From NCBI GenBank assembly GCA_034359265.1, contig CP136894.1, positions 28,550,501 to 28,614,500 on the forward strand: a DNA stretch of 64,000 nucleotides. The letters are read 5' to 3'. Every line of letters starts with the position of its first letter. Position 1 is the first letter of the stretch. The notes under the pieces were generated by a model, which made no database searches, was not told the origin of the DNA, and saw nothing but the letters and a program-made list of their open reading frames with translations. Shown here in pieces: positions 1 through 10,746 of this stretch. This stretch comes from Canna indica (lineage: Eukaryota; Streptophyta; Magnoliopsida; Zingiberales; Cannaceae). A program made the translations under genes and the position numbers.

Positions 1-1964
1 CGACTCTTGTGTATGGAAGTTGATCAAAATCATGTAGGAAATATAAATTCTTTGTTGAGTCGAGTCTGAAGATTACCTTGGGTGTGGTTTAGTCGAGTCT
101 AAGGGTTCACTTGGAAGTACACTCAAATTCCGGCAATCTAGTAATTCAGCCTTAAGAAAGAAAATAATAAGAGGGTGATGATTAGCGGTTGCCTCCCAAG
201 AGGGAGGAGGTGCACACAACCCAATGAGAGGGGACAGCCTAGGTGCCAAGGGATCAAGGGACATTCGTGCGCGGTCACCAGGATCTGCTCGCAAAGCATT
301 GGCCGCACTCCGATTTAAGGTAAGTTGCTTGGGACGACACCTTGGTGGCTTGCCACCATAGGGTTGGCCCAACTTGTTAGGCTGAATTTAATCTAAAAAT
401 TTTGGATTTTTCTTGCTTTCGGTAAACATTGGATGCGTGATTTGAAGTTTTTTTTGGAGGGTGTTCCCTCCCTTGATGTTCGGCCATGTAGGGCAGAAAA
501 TAGGGTTTTGCGGATGAATATACTCCCTGTTAATAGCAATGATCTTGGGGTTTGTTTCAATCGGTTCCAAGTGAAGTTTTGCTTTTAATTGCTTCTGATT
601 GTTGAATGACTTTGTTGAAATTTTCAGAATCAATTTGGAGCTGTTGTGGCCGAAAGTTTTACGAAACAATGGGGCTGCTCAGTTTTTTATTTTTATGTGA
701 TTTAAATTCACTTTTGATCGCAATGCTTATTGGTAGAATTCTCGTGGAAGTTATGCTGAAATTTTTTGTTTTGTTCATGTGCTGTTATGGCTGAGTGTTC
801 GTGATGCTAATGGCTGGAACAATTTTGTTTTCTTGTTTTTTATCTTGTGTTTGATTCGAGGTACTTGTGGTTGAGTTTCTCAGTGAATTGTTTGCCGAAA
901 TATTTGGCCAATGGTGGAACTGCCATGGCCAAGTTAGTGTAGCCTTGTGGCTAAAAATTTCCAGACTGTGGGAGTAGTATTGTAATCTCGGAGTTTGGGT
1001 TTCTTATGGGCCATAAGTGGCCGAGTGTACCTCGGTGTTGTTGCCCAAATTTCACCCTCCTAGGGGCTGCCACACGACCTTGGTTGGGCAGGTTTTGAAC
1101 AGCCCGCCAAGTGCTCAGTAAAGTGCCCCCACGAGATGGGCATGCTCAAATTTACTGTTAAGAGATGAATTTGGTGAATTCCTTGAATTTGAAATCTTAG
1201 TGTGCTTAGTGTGAAGTGGTATGGTGTGTGGTCGGTGATTTGTGCCCGAGGAAGGGGCAGGATGGTGATGTATCTAGATGCACCTGAAGTATTCGATGAA
1301 ATACCGCATCCACACAAATTCCAATTAATTGTGAATAGACATGCTTGATTTACATCTTGACGGTAATGATTGTGATGCGGTTGATGGCTTTAGGCCGAAA
1401 AGCGCGTTAGGGGACTATGCTAACGCCCGACCCGGTGTGTATGACTTTTGAGTCGGGCGAATTAGGGAACTATGCTAACACCTGACCCCATATGTGGCTT
1501 TTGGGCTAGGAAGTGCGTTAGGGGACTATGGTAATGGTCGACCCACTGTGTATGGCTTTTCAGCTGTGAAGCTTGTCAGTGACCAACACTAAATCATCAT
1601 AATGGTATATGAGGCAACTATTACCTTTTAAAATCATTTCATAACCTTGTTCAAGCAACAAAGGAACAAAAATAATATTATTTATTAATGCTATAACAAA
1701 ATAACAATTATTAAGGTCAATAGTCTTGCGAGAAGGCAGAACTAAACAATAGGTTCATATGGCTAAGGTTGCAACTCTTTGCGTCATTGCCTACCCACAG
1801 GTGGTAGTCACCTTTGTCCAACATTCAACTTCTTCTTAGCCCCTGTAACACTTTGCATATATGAGAACCACAACCGGTATTCAATACCCACAAAGTAGAG
1901 TTAGTTAATGATAAGTTAATTTGAATAACGTTCGCACCTGAAGAAGCGACTTCGTAATGTAAGT
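1..1964. repeat. LTR-like repetitive DNA, no gene recognised
   Basis: No open frame here resembles a known protein; the short frames are interrupted and without recognisable motifs. The style (moderate GC, phrases such as gggactatgctaacgcc repeated, no coding bias) resembles the inside of a long plant LTR, possibly Ty3/gypsy. No TG..CA boundaries, primer-binding site or polypurine tract were found, so the assignment is a guess. It ends where the minus-strand LTR at 1965 begins. Confidence 0.3.
1384..1572. repeat. Three imperfect ~56 bp tandem repeats
   Basis: Three consecutive units each carry atggctttt (or variant), a GC-rich stretch, gcgttaggggactatg (or variant), then a cgaccc/gacccc-type stretch ending in tgtgt. 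A fourth partial unit, atggcttttcagctg, closes the array. Divergence between units indicates an old array. Similar arrays occur inside plant LTRs. Confidence 0.6.
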
Positions 1965-3182
1965 TGAATATCTACACTAGATAGGGGTGAATAGTGTGCT
2001 TGCTCTAATTCTATGTCTACTTGCAATTTCAATATCTTATTAAATGATTAACTAAGTTAGATGGCAAGTATTGAAAGCAATCAAGAATAATACAAATGAG
2101 CAATGCTAACACAAGTCAATTTATAGTGGTCCGACAACCGTGCTTACTCCACTACCTAAGCACCCCGCTTAGGATTTCACTTATAATCTACTAGATGTTG
2201 AGATCCTTACAATGAAGAATTTTTCCCGAAAAATCTCCGCTCTCCCACCGAAGGCACTTCTGCACCCGAAAGTCTCCACCTTCCTACCGAGAGAACTCTC
2301 CCACCTCACTATCTCCTAAGGACACTCTAATCCTAGATTATAAGGGTGGACTTATGCCTCTACACCAAGGTAACAACCAACGACAAAAGACCTAACAACC
2401 TAGGTCTTACACAAGTTTAAAGGAAAACAAAAAATACAAGTAAAAGCAATAGTAAAGAGCATAAATGTAAACAAAATCAGTTGGTGCTCTTTCTTGCTTC
2501 CTCCTAATCCATCAAGACCTCAAGATGATGACACTTTGAATCCAAGGAGACTTGAAGATGAGTAGAAGGCTCAAGTAGGGTAAGGTTGAGAAGTGAGATT
2601 TAGAACTGAAGGAAATTGACTCAATCTTTCAAGGATAGATTCAACGAAGCATTGGGGATGTTAGGAGGCTGAAAACCGGGTTATATATATAGGGAGTGAA
2701 GGCATGGAGGCTAAACTACTCGTTCAATGGATCTAAATAGATCTGTTGGCATTTTTGGTCGATCATCGGCCAACCTTGGGTCGATCGAGATTCGACCGAC
2801 CCTGGGTCGATCGAGATTCGGCCGAGGGTGACACGAGGATCAACCGGGGTTCAACCAATAACATGATCATAAATTGATTTCTGATTTTTAGTTATTTTTT
2901 ACTCGGGTTTGGTTTGGGGTTTTGGCTTTGCATAAATACATGAGAAATGGTATTTTGAGGCCTTAGAAGTATTTTACAACAAATTCTAAGCCTAAACCTA
3001 ACTTTCTACTCGATCGCCTCTGAAGCCATCGACACTCGAATTTTTGCGATTTTCTGTACGATTTCCGACGAACTTCTCTTGTGTATCGATCACCCAACCT
3101 GAGATCAAACACTTGATAAACTCATTAGAATACATTTGTTATCATCAAAATCAAGACCAAGGTTGAAAACCTTAGGCCAACG
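1965..3182 (-). repeat. 3' LTR of an old SIRE-like copia element (minus strand)
   Basis: Read on the minus strand, the end of this segment is the family's typical LTR terminus (CACTATTCACCCC, then CTAGTG) at the low-coordinate side, and the high-coordinate side is the family's LTR start beside a polypurine tract. A TATA-like stretch lies at 2681-2690. The last base pair before the tract is cg rather than ca, one mutation from the canonical end. Upstream of the TATA box (2745-2850) are GGTCGATC/TCGACCGA-type palindromes shared with the other SIRE-like LTRs. No partner LTR is left, so no target duplication can be tested. Confidence 0.7.
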
Positions 3183-4076
3183 ATCTCCCACTTTTTGATG
3201 ATGCAAACTTCTCAATAAATGCATTAAGAGAAATCTCAATAAGCATAGCATTTTGTCAGGTGCATATACAATATCCCCCCTATCATCATGCATATCTGGA
3301 ATAGACTCAAAAACAATGTCAAGTAGAGTCCCCATTTTGCATGACATCAAAATTCTCCCTATTTTGCAGGACATCAAAATTCTCCCCATTTTGCATCAAT
3401 CTTAAAGCGCCTAAGTTAAGCATTTACTAGAGTCCCCCTTAAGACTCAAAAACAATGTCAAGTAGTAAAGCACACAAGTTATAAAGAACACTTTGGAAGA
3501 GTAAACACAAAAGAACATAAGTGTCAAGACATGACAAGAGGGTTATATTCATGAAACTAGGGGTTATAGACACCCGAAAGCCATCAATTTTCCGCTAAGT
3601 CAGAATTTGATCGATGAAGACTAAATTTTCGATTTTTGATAAAGATGAACCAAAAATTATATAAAATTGAATTCTCAATGAAAATGTTTGAAACTTTTTC
3701 AGCGTAAATTTGATTTTTCAACAAAAGTGCGAATCAAGAATGTTTCAAAAAATTATTTTCTACATTTTAAAAAAATCGCAATTTCTAAATTTCATTCTTT
3801 ATTGAAAAATACACATTTTCCAACATAACTTTTAATTTTGAACAAACTCATGTGTACTAAGTTCGAATCAACATAAGGACTCCCAAAGATTATTTAAATG
3901 ACTTAGCAAAATTTCCATCAAGAATCAACATGATATATATCAAGAGATTGTCTACATGTCATTTTACCAAATACTCATGAAGTAACATATAAACACAAGT
4001 AAGTACTTATCATGAGCAAGGAACAAGAGTCTCTACATGCTTTATGAGGTAATCTACTAAGTAATTGTTCATGCTT
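3183..4076 (-). mobile_element. Polypurine tract and 3' internal remnant of the same element
   Basis: Immediately beside the LTR, the minus strand reads a purine run of the form aaaaagtgggaga, the polypurine tract. The rest is non-coding: two or three near-copies of a ~27 bp phrase (gacatcaaaattctccc, 3345-3390), then AT-rich DNA resembling the 3' tails of the gag-only elements. It is cut at 4076 by CACTA-A. Confidence 0.55.
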
Positions 4077-4385
4077 CACTACTAGAAACTAGGTCTTCAG
4101 CAACGGCTATCAGCAACGGCCGCTCAAGCCGTTGCTATTTGCAACGACATTCTTACGGCCGCCCGAGCCATTGCAGATATTTGTATCTGCAACGGCGTTC
4201 GAACGGACACCCGAGCCGTTGCGGATTATTTTAATTATCAGCAATGACTTTCTGACGGAAAGGCGAGCCGTTGCTGATATTTTAATTATCAGCAACGGCT
4301 TGCTAACGGATAAGTGAGCCGTTGCTGATGATAACTTATCAGCAACGGCTTTCTAACGGGCGAGTGAGCCGTTGCTGATAAGTTT
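4077..4385 (+). repeat. 5' terminus and subterminal repeats of CACTA-A
   Basis: After CACTACTAGAAA there are about ten copies of a 10-12 bp motif AGCAACGGCT or its complement AGCCGTTGCT. They are mostly arranged as inverted pairs about 20 bp apart, so each pair could fold into a short hairpin. In En/Spm such motifs are the binding sites of the TNPA protein. The 5' end of CACTA-B carries the same arrangement. Confidence 0.9.
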
Positions 4386-4527
4386 ATATAGGGCACGCTC
4401 TCGCGCCCGACCCTTCTTCCTCCCGCTGTTGCCGCCGCCGCTCCTGCCGACTCCTCTCGCCGCCGCTGCCGCTGCTGCCGATGCCGACGACGCCTCTTCC
4501 TCCTCCCGCTGCTGCCGACTTGTTCAG
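4386..4527 (+). other. Probable non-coding leader exon and splice donor of CACTA-A
   Basis: A GC-rich stretch after the subterminal repeats ends at TTCAG|GTATGTT (donor at 4527/4528). CACTA-B has the equivalent TTTCAG|GTATTG at 55007/55006 on the minus strand. Conservation of the donor in an otherwise drifting region suggests a leader exon spliced towards the transposase. No acceptor was pinned down and the open frames here differ between the copies. Confidence 0.4.
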
Positions 4528-4832
4528 GTATGTTGATCGGCCGGCCGTCTCTTCCCTACGGCCGGCGGGAATCAATCCGACCGAAACCCTATTTCTAGGG
4601 TTTTGGCCGGCGGCGGTCGGCCGATGGCCGCCGCCGGACCTTCTACAGTGGTCGGACAGTGTGTCCGGCCACTGCACGCCGGCGCCGGAGGGTGGACTCC
4701 GGCGCCGGAATTTATAATTATATATATTTTTTATATTGTTTGATAATTGTTAATTAGTTGTTTTATAATTGTTAATTAATTGTTTAGATTAATTATTTAA
4801 TTTGTTAGATTAATTATTAGGGTTTAGATTAA

Positions 4833-5112
4833 TTTTGGACGCGCGCCGAAATCGTCCACTTCGGACGCGCGCCGGTTTGTCCACTTCGGACGCGCGCCGG
4901 AATCGTCCACTTCGGACGCGCACCGGAATCGTCCAATTCGGACTCGTGCCGGAATCGTCCACTTCGGACGCGCGCCGGAATCGTCCAATTCGGACTCGCG
5001 CCGGAATCGTCCACTTCGGACGCGCGCCGGAATCGTCCAATTCGAACTCGCGCCGGAATCGTCCACTTCGGACTCGCGCCGGAATCGTCCACTTCGGACG
5101 CGCGCCGAAATC
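4833..5112. repeat. 26 bp tandem array in CACTA-A, about 10-11 copies
   Basis: The unit reads cggacgcgcgccggaatcgt plus ccactt, 26 bp, with small variations (cg/tc, ac/aa). Because 26 is not a multiple of three, the array opens overlapping reading frames on both strands; these are artefacts of repetition. CACTA-B carries only about five units at 54565-54705. Confidence 0.92.
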
Positions 5113-5325
5113 GTCTAATATGGACTCGAACTGTCTCGAAACATTTAGAAAATAATCATCCATCCGACGAGTTGATATGTTTCACGTACGCATCGACGAA
5201 TCGGATATGATTTAGCAAAACCTTAGATCCGTTCGGGAATTGTATGTTCGTGTAAAAGAAGTAGATAATCTTTTATACGACGTACAATTCTTGAATTGTC
5301 CCTGATTGGACAATTTAGGAATATA

Positions 5326-5515
5326 GTTATTTGTACTGCACTTACGTTTTTATTTTAACTGTTAACTAATTATTCTAAAATTTGGCAACATCTCTCTTGT
5401 TCTCCGATACGCACCCAGATGATATGCGTATTCGGAGAACTGTAGGGAGATGCTGTCGAAATTTAGAATAATTAGTTAACAGTTAAAATAAAAACGTAAG
5501 TGCAGTACGAATAAC
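5326..5515. repeat. Long inverted repeat (arms ~88-91 bp) before the CACTA-A transposase
   Basis: The left arm from GTTATTTGTACTGC to TCCGATACGCA (5326-5413) is the near-perfect reverse complement of the right arm from TGCGTATTCGGAG to CAGTACGAATAAC (5425-5515), with an 11 bp loop. The transposase start codon lies ~75 bp downstream. The matching region in CACTA-B (54169-54355) keeps the design, but its outer start-distal arm has drifted. Confidence 0.92.
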
Positions 5516-5589
5516 ATAAATCCCGAATGGAATAGGACAATCTCACCTAAAGACATTAACCAAAGAAATTGTCATTGATTGACAGAATC

Positions 5590-8500
5590 ATGTCGGCTGA
5601 TCGAAGTTGGATGTACCGACGTCTTGATCGTGGAGCTTTAACGAATGAGTTTCGATTAGGCGTAACGTACTTCCTAAATTTCGCCAATTCGAATCGGAAT
5701 TTCGTTAGCATGGGTGATCAAATCCGATGTCCGTGCCGCATTTGTTCAAATGGACGATTTTTGGATCGGGAGACTATCACTCTGCATCTATATAGCAAAG
5801 GATTTGCACCAAGATATTTTCTATGGACTTGTCACGGGGAGTCACGCGAAGTCGGGACGTCGAGCAATCCTATCGTTCAGACATATGGTGAATCTTCCTT
5901 TGCTGGTGCTTCTTCATCCGGTCAATGTAATCCCTATAGAACTATGATACTTGATAGTCTTGGGGGTCAATTCCGCCTGAATGATAATGTTGATCGGCCA
6001 GTTCTTCAGACATCAGTCCCACCAGATACTACAGCGGTTGATATCACAGAAGTAGGGGCTGCGGTAGAGATTGAATTACCGAATAAAGAAGCTGCAGAAT
6101 TTTACGAGATGTTGAAAGCTGCCGATGAACCTTTGTATGAGAATTGTCCTAAATACACTAGGTTTTCAGCAATGACACAACTCTTAAACATCAAGGCCTA
6201 CTGATATCAGCGGAGTTGATATCAGTAAACCTTTGTAATATCAGCGGAGTTGCGAATGATCGGATTGCTGGATTGATTAATGGAATGCTGCCTACTGATA
6301 ACAAGTTTGAGCCTACTTTTTATAAGACTAAAAAGCTAATGAGAAAATTGGGGCTTGGGTACGAAAAAATACACGCGTGCCAAAATAACTGCATTTTATA
6401 TTATAAAGAAAATGTGCAGTTGGACAAATGCCCTGTATGTCAACACCCTCGTTACAAGGAGAAGAAATCGGTCCGACAGAAAAATATCCCGTTTAAGGTG
6501 CTTCGGTATTTTCCACTAACACCGAGGCTTCAAAGATTATTCAAGTCGGAAAAGACAGCCCCCTACATGAGTTGGCATGCAAGAAGTCGTGATGATACAG
6601 TAATGACTAATCCATCTGACAGTGAAGCATGGAAACATTTGGATACATGTTATCCTTCATTTGCTAGGGATACTAGAAATATCAGATTGGGATTGTGCAC
6701 AGATGGTTTTAATCCGTTGGACATTCTGCAACTCCTTATTCAGTTTGACCAGTGCTGCTGACAGTTTATAATTTGCCACCGTCAATGTGCATGAAAGATG
6801 AATTTATTTATCTTTCGATGATTATTCCGGGTCCTAAGGGTCCGCGAAAAGAAATTGACATATTTCTCAGACCCTTGATAGATGAATTGAAAACATTGTG
6901 GACTGAGGGAGCTGTCACTTATGATTGTCATCGGAAGCAAAACTTCAATTTAAAGGCCGCGGTCTTGTGGACAATCAATGATTTCCCCGCGTACGGCATG
7001 TTGTCGGGTTGGAGCACTCACGGCCGACTCTCTTGCCCGTATTGTATGGAACACTCTAAATCAATCAGTCTTCAGAACGGACGAAAAATCTCATTCTTTG
7101 ATTGTCATCGTCGATTCCTACCGGTTAATCACCAGTATCGAAGGAATCGTAATAAATTTACTATGGGCAGAGTCGAAAGAGATGGGCCACCACCGATGTT
7201 GTCTGGTGAACAAATGTTAGCACGTGTTTCAGCACTTCCAGATATAGTATTTGGTCGCAATGAAAGAGTGTCAGGTTTTGGCCAAACACACAACTGGGTG
7301 AAAAAAAGTATCTTTTGGGAATTGCCCTATTGGAGTTCATTATTGATTCGACATAATTTAGATGTCATGCACATTGAAAAAAATGTGTTTGATAATATTT
7401 TCAACACTTTGATGGATATTTCTGGAAAAACTAAAGATAATGTCAAAGCCCGACATGATCTGAAAATACTTTGTAAAAGACCAGAGTTGGAGTTACAAGA
7501 GGTCAACGGACGATATCTGAAACCGAAGGCCCTATATGTGTTAAATAAACAACAAATCAAAGATGTTTGTCAATGGGTAAAAGAACTCAGATTACCCGAT
7601 GGATATGCTTCAAACTTATCTCGATGTGTGAACGTCGATGATTGCAAAATATCAGGGATGAAGAGCCATGATTGTCATGTATTCATGCAGAGATTACTTC
7701 CGATCGCATTTCGAGATCTTCTACCTGATAATATTTGGGGTCCGTTGACTGAATTAAGTATGTTTTTTAGAAGCATTTGTGCAAATGTCCTTCGAGTCGA
7801 AGATATGTCTACACTTGAAAATAATATTATTGAAATAATATGCAAGCTGGAGCAATTTTTCCCTCCTGCATTTTTTGACTCGATGGAGCATCTACCGATA
7901 CACTTGGCATACGAGGCACGAGTTGGTGGCCCCGTTCAATATCGGTGGATGTACTTATTTGAAAGATACATGAATCGTCTGAAGAAAAAAGTAAAGAACA
8001 CCGCAGCTGTTGAAGGATCAATATCTAAATCGTATATCATCCAAGAAATTTCAACATTCTGCTCATTTTACTTTGAATCGACGATACAAACAAGATTTGA
8101 TCGTCTTCCACGTAACGACGACGAGGGTATTCGACATTCAGATGGACGTTTAAATATATTTTGTCACTCTGGTCGTGCTTTTGGTTCTCGTCCATCTCGA
8201 CACTTAAGCGATGAAGAGTATCATTTGACACACTTGTATGTATTACTCAATTGTCCAGAGATTGAACAATTCATTGAAATATTTGACATTGAGATGGTGC
8301 AAAAATACTCTATTCACAACGATCAAGAATTGGAGAGATTACGGAATCGTGATTTCCCTACTTGGATTCAGACTTACAGCAAAGATCACAGAGCTGAAAT
8401 AGATGAAAGAATATTTGAGTTTGTTAGTGGACCGTCGCGACTTGTGTTGTGCTATAGCGGATATTTTGTTAACGGGTATAAATTTCACACGGTTGAATAT

Positions 8501-9091
8501 TCATTTACAAAGAAGACGATGAATGCTGGGGTCTGCGTGAAAGGGACAACCTATGTTGAATGTGATATGGATTTTTATGGACTGGTGGAAGAAGTGATAG
8601 AGTTGCACTACTTCGGCTTGAAATCAGTGATCCTATTTAGATGTCATTGGTTCGATACAACAGAAAGGGGCATGAAAGTTCATCCAAAATACAAACTTGT
8701 TGTGGTTAATTACAAATCAAAATTGGCAGCAAATGAGCCTTTTATATTGGCATCACAAGCCGAACAAGTATATTACGCGAAGTATCCGGCTCGAAATAAA
8801 GATAGAGCAGATTGGCGTGTAGTCTGTAAGACAAAAGGTAGAGGAAAAATTGATCCGATAGTAGGAGAGAATGATCCTCCTGGTTTCTATCAAGAAGATG
8901 ATCTTCCTGCTGTGGATCGTATTATTCCAATACTCGAGGATGCAGACACAACGTCAATTCAATTAAAAGTTGAATATGCTGATGATGACGATCATGAAAT
9001 TGAGGAAGTTGGAGATGAAGAAGATGAAGAAGAGGAAGAAGAGGAAGAAGAAGAAGAATTCGAAGACTATTATTCAGATGATGAGGAATAA
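5590..9091 (+). pseudogene. TNP2-type CACTA transposase, broken copy (CACTA-A)
   Basis: Encodes a TNP2-family transposase of ~1,150 residues that would cut the element at its CACTA ends in the nucleus. Domain order: N-terminal transposase-associated zinc-binding region (DRSWMYRR, then CPCRIC and HLYSKGF); the Transposase_21 core (LGLCTDGFNP, NDFPAYGMLSGWSTHGRL, LDVMHIEKNVFDNI); DUF4218 (MKSHDCHVFMQRLLPIAFRDLLP); DUF4216 (GYFVNGYKFHT); and a Glu-rich acidic tail written by a GAA/GAG microsatellite. I chose the ATG at 5590, which starts MSADRSWM. Two lesions break the frame relative to CACTA-B: a net 32 bp insertion at 6199-6232 that brings in stops, and a 1 bp deletion near 6717 (ccgttgg against ccgtttgg). 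No intron is evident within the coding region. It cannot make a full-length transposase. Confidence 0.93.
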
Positions 9092-9168
9092 TTGTAAAGT
9101 ATATATATTTTATTAAATATATCTCTACTATTTATACAATAATCTGATTATATGTCTGTTCGACAGAT

Positions 9169-10705
9169 ATGTCTGGTCGTGGTTATCGACGCAGGAGAGC
9201 TTCGGAGTCTCCGATCGGTGAGACTCCGGCACTTACTCATGCTGCTGATCCTCCTGTTGCTGATCCTCATGAGGATGATACTGCCGAGGCTAGTACATCC
9301 AGACGCAGGCGGCCACGCGGGCCGAACAGGTGGCAGCCTCCACCAGCCACAGAGTCACGTAGATTGATTAGCGTGATTGGGGAGCGGTAATATATCATGA
9401 ATTATGAATCATTACAAATTTCATTATATCATAATATAATATTAAAATTTATTTTTGTTGTGCAGGTTCGAGCAAGAAGAAGTGCCGAGGAGCATTTCTT
9501 CTACTATTCGACGATACATGCACGGGGCATGGCCTACGTGGTCTCACGTGCCTAGCGAGCACGTCGACATGTTATGGCGCGAGTTTGAGGCACGTATTAT
9601 TATTATTTTTTACATGCATGATGATATATTAATATTTGTACTAATATTATTATTTTGCAGGCTCGCTATACATGGGCCGAGGACCAGAGGCCCTTCATTT
9701 ACGCTGCCTGGGAGGCTATTTCCCGGGCAAGGTACAACGGGCAGCTGGGGCAGGCTCGGTCCCAAGCGATGGCCCGAGCTGGGACCACTAACATCGCGGA
9801 GACTCGGGGATACGGCCCCGGTTGGATTACTCCGGATATATGGGACCAGCTCGTGGGGATATGGTCGACGGATCGATGGCAGGAGGTTTCTCGGAATGCG
9901 GCTAGAAATCGCATGTCGGGGGGAGCAGCGCGTCACACCGGCGGCTCTGTTGCATTTGCAGTGCACGCGAACCGTATGGTAAGTATATCTTTTAATTATA
10001 TATTTTATTTGTTACTATGTGTACTAATTAATGTATTTGTTTTGTAAATGTAGACGACGGTGTCGGATGACGGGAATGTCCAGCGACCCTCCCCGATGGC
10101 GGTGTTTGAGCGGACTCACCGTCGAGCACATGGGACGGGGGAGTACATCGACAACCGCGCTGCATACATTATGGTAATTATATATTTGTTTAAATTATTC
10201 ATTATATATTTATAATTTAAGTTTTATGATAAATATTAAATAAAAAATCAAACTCGAGTAGGAGACCTACAGCCAGACGGTGGTGCAGCACGGGGGTACC
10301 CCCGAGGACTTTGACGCAGCATCGTGGGTCGAGGCCGTAGGTGGCTGGGACCATGGCCGCGTATATGGCTTCGCAGATAGTGGTCATGCGCGAGCCGTAC
10401 TAGGGCCACTTGGGGCACCGACCCCTTCGGTCGCTGGTGAGCGGCCGTCTACCTCTAGATCCAGTTATGATCATACTAGCAGAATAAGGACTCTAGAGGA
10501 GACGGTCGCGCGTCAGACTGAGATGATGGAGCGCCAGAGTCAGATGATGGCGAATATACAAGCTATGCTACGCAACATGTCAGGTCATCCCGAAGCAGGC
10601 ATCTCTTCGGCATCATCTAATCCATCGTCCTCGAGTCAGTCCACGCCGGTGTACACTCAAGCACTCCAGACCCCGCCATATGATCCAGACCATCCTCCAT
10701 CGTGA
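9169..10705 (+). CDS. TNPA-like accessory protein of CACTA-A (Transposase_24 family), five exons
   Basis: Exons 9169-9386, 9466-9589, 9661-9978, 10054-10173 and 10262-10705 join into one open frame of 407 codons plus stop. Introns 1, 3 and 4 are GT..AG; intron 2 must use a GC donor (GAG|GCACGT) to keep frame. The N-terminus is basic (MSGRGYRRRR), with a second basic patch (SRRRRPRG). Exons 3-5 carry the plant Ptta/En/Spm transposase signature: RNRMSGGAARHTGGSVAF, then FERTHRRAHGTGEYIDNRAA. The C-terminal part has a short heptad-like helix (RIRTLEETVARQTEMMERQ) and a Ser/Pro tail. In En/Spm the second protein binds subterminal repeats and works with TNP2; here that role is inferred. It lies 77 bp after TNP2 on the same strand. 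It is the only multi-exon TE gene in the window without a visible lesion. Confidence 0.85.
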
Positions 10706-10746
10706 TCGTGAGATTTTTTGTTTGGATATTGAACTTGTTACTGAGA

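Larger units (their letters stand above)
4077..10746 (+). mobile_element. CACTA-A: En/Spm-type DNA transposon, 3' end missing
   Basis: Begins with CACTACTAGAAA, a canonical CACTA terminus, followed by subterminal AGCAACGGC repeats, a GC-rich leader, a TNP2-type transposase and a spliced accessory gene, all on the plus strand. The order matches CACTA-B (48403-55407, minus) base for base over long stretches. The match stops about 40 bp after the accessory stop codon, near 10746, so the ~600 bp 3' subterminal region and terminus present in B are absent. The three bases before the element are ctt; with the other end missing the target duplication cannot be checked. Confidence 0.93.

Noticed and set aside
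1060..1317. 85-codon minus-strand frame
   Set aside because: No recognisable motif, no codon bias, within LTR-like repetitive DNA.
4077..4385. Regularly spaced short repeats resembling a CRISPR array
   Set aside because: Units alternate in orientation, spacers are short and similar, and they lie beside a CACTA terminus; they are subterminal transposase sites in a plant genome.
4384..4717. GC-rich overlapping frames in the CACTA-A leader
   Set aside because: Low-complexity Ala/Pro/Arg peptides, not conserved in frame between CACTA-A and B; better explained as leader and promoter.
4810..5163. Several overlapping open frames on both strands (60-117 codons)
   Set aside because: All lie in the 26 bp tandem array; a unit length not divisible by three without stops opens every frame. 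CACTA-B has fewer units and different frames.
9455..9982. Single 175-codon frame in the accessory gene region
   Set aside because: It reads through an intron and uses a frame other than the conserved Transposase_24 frame of exon 3.
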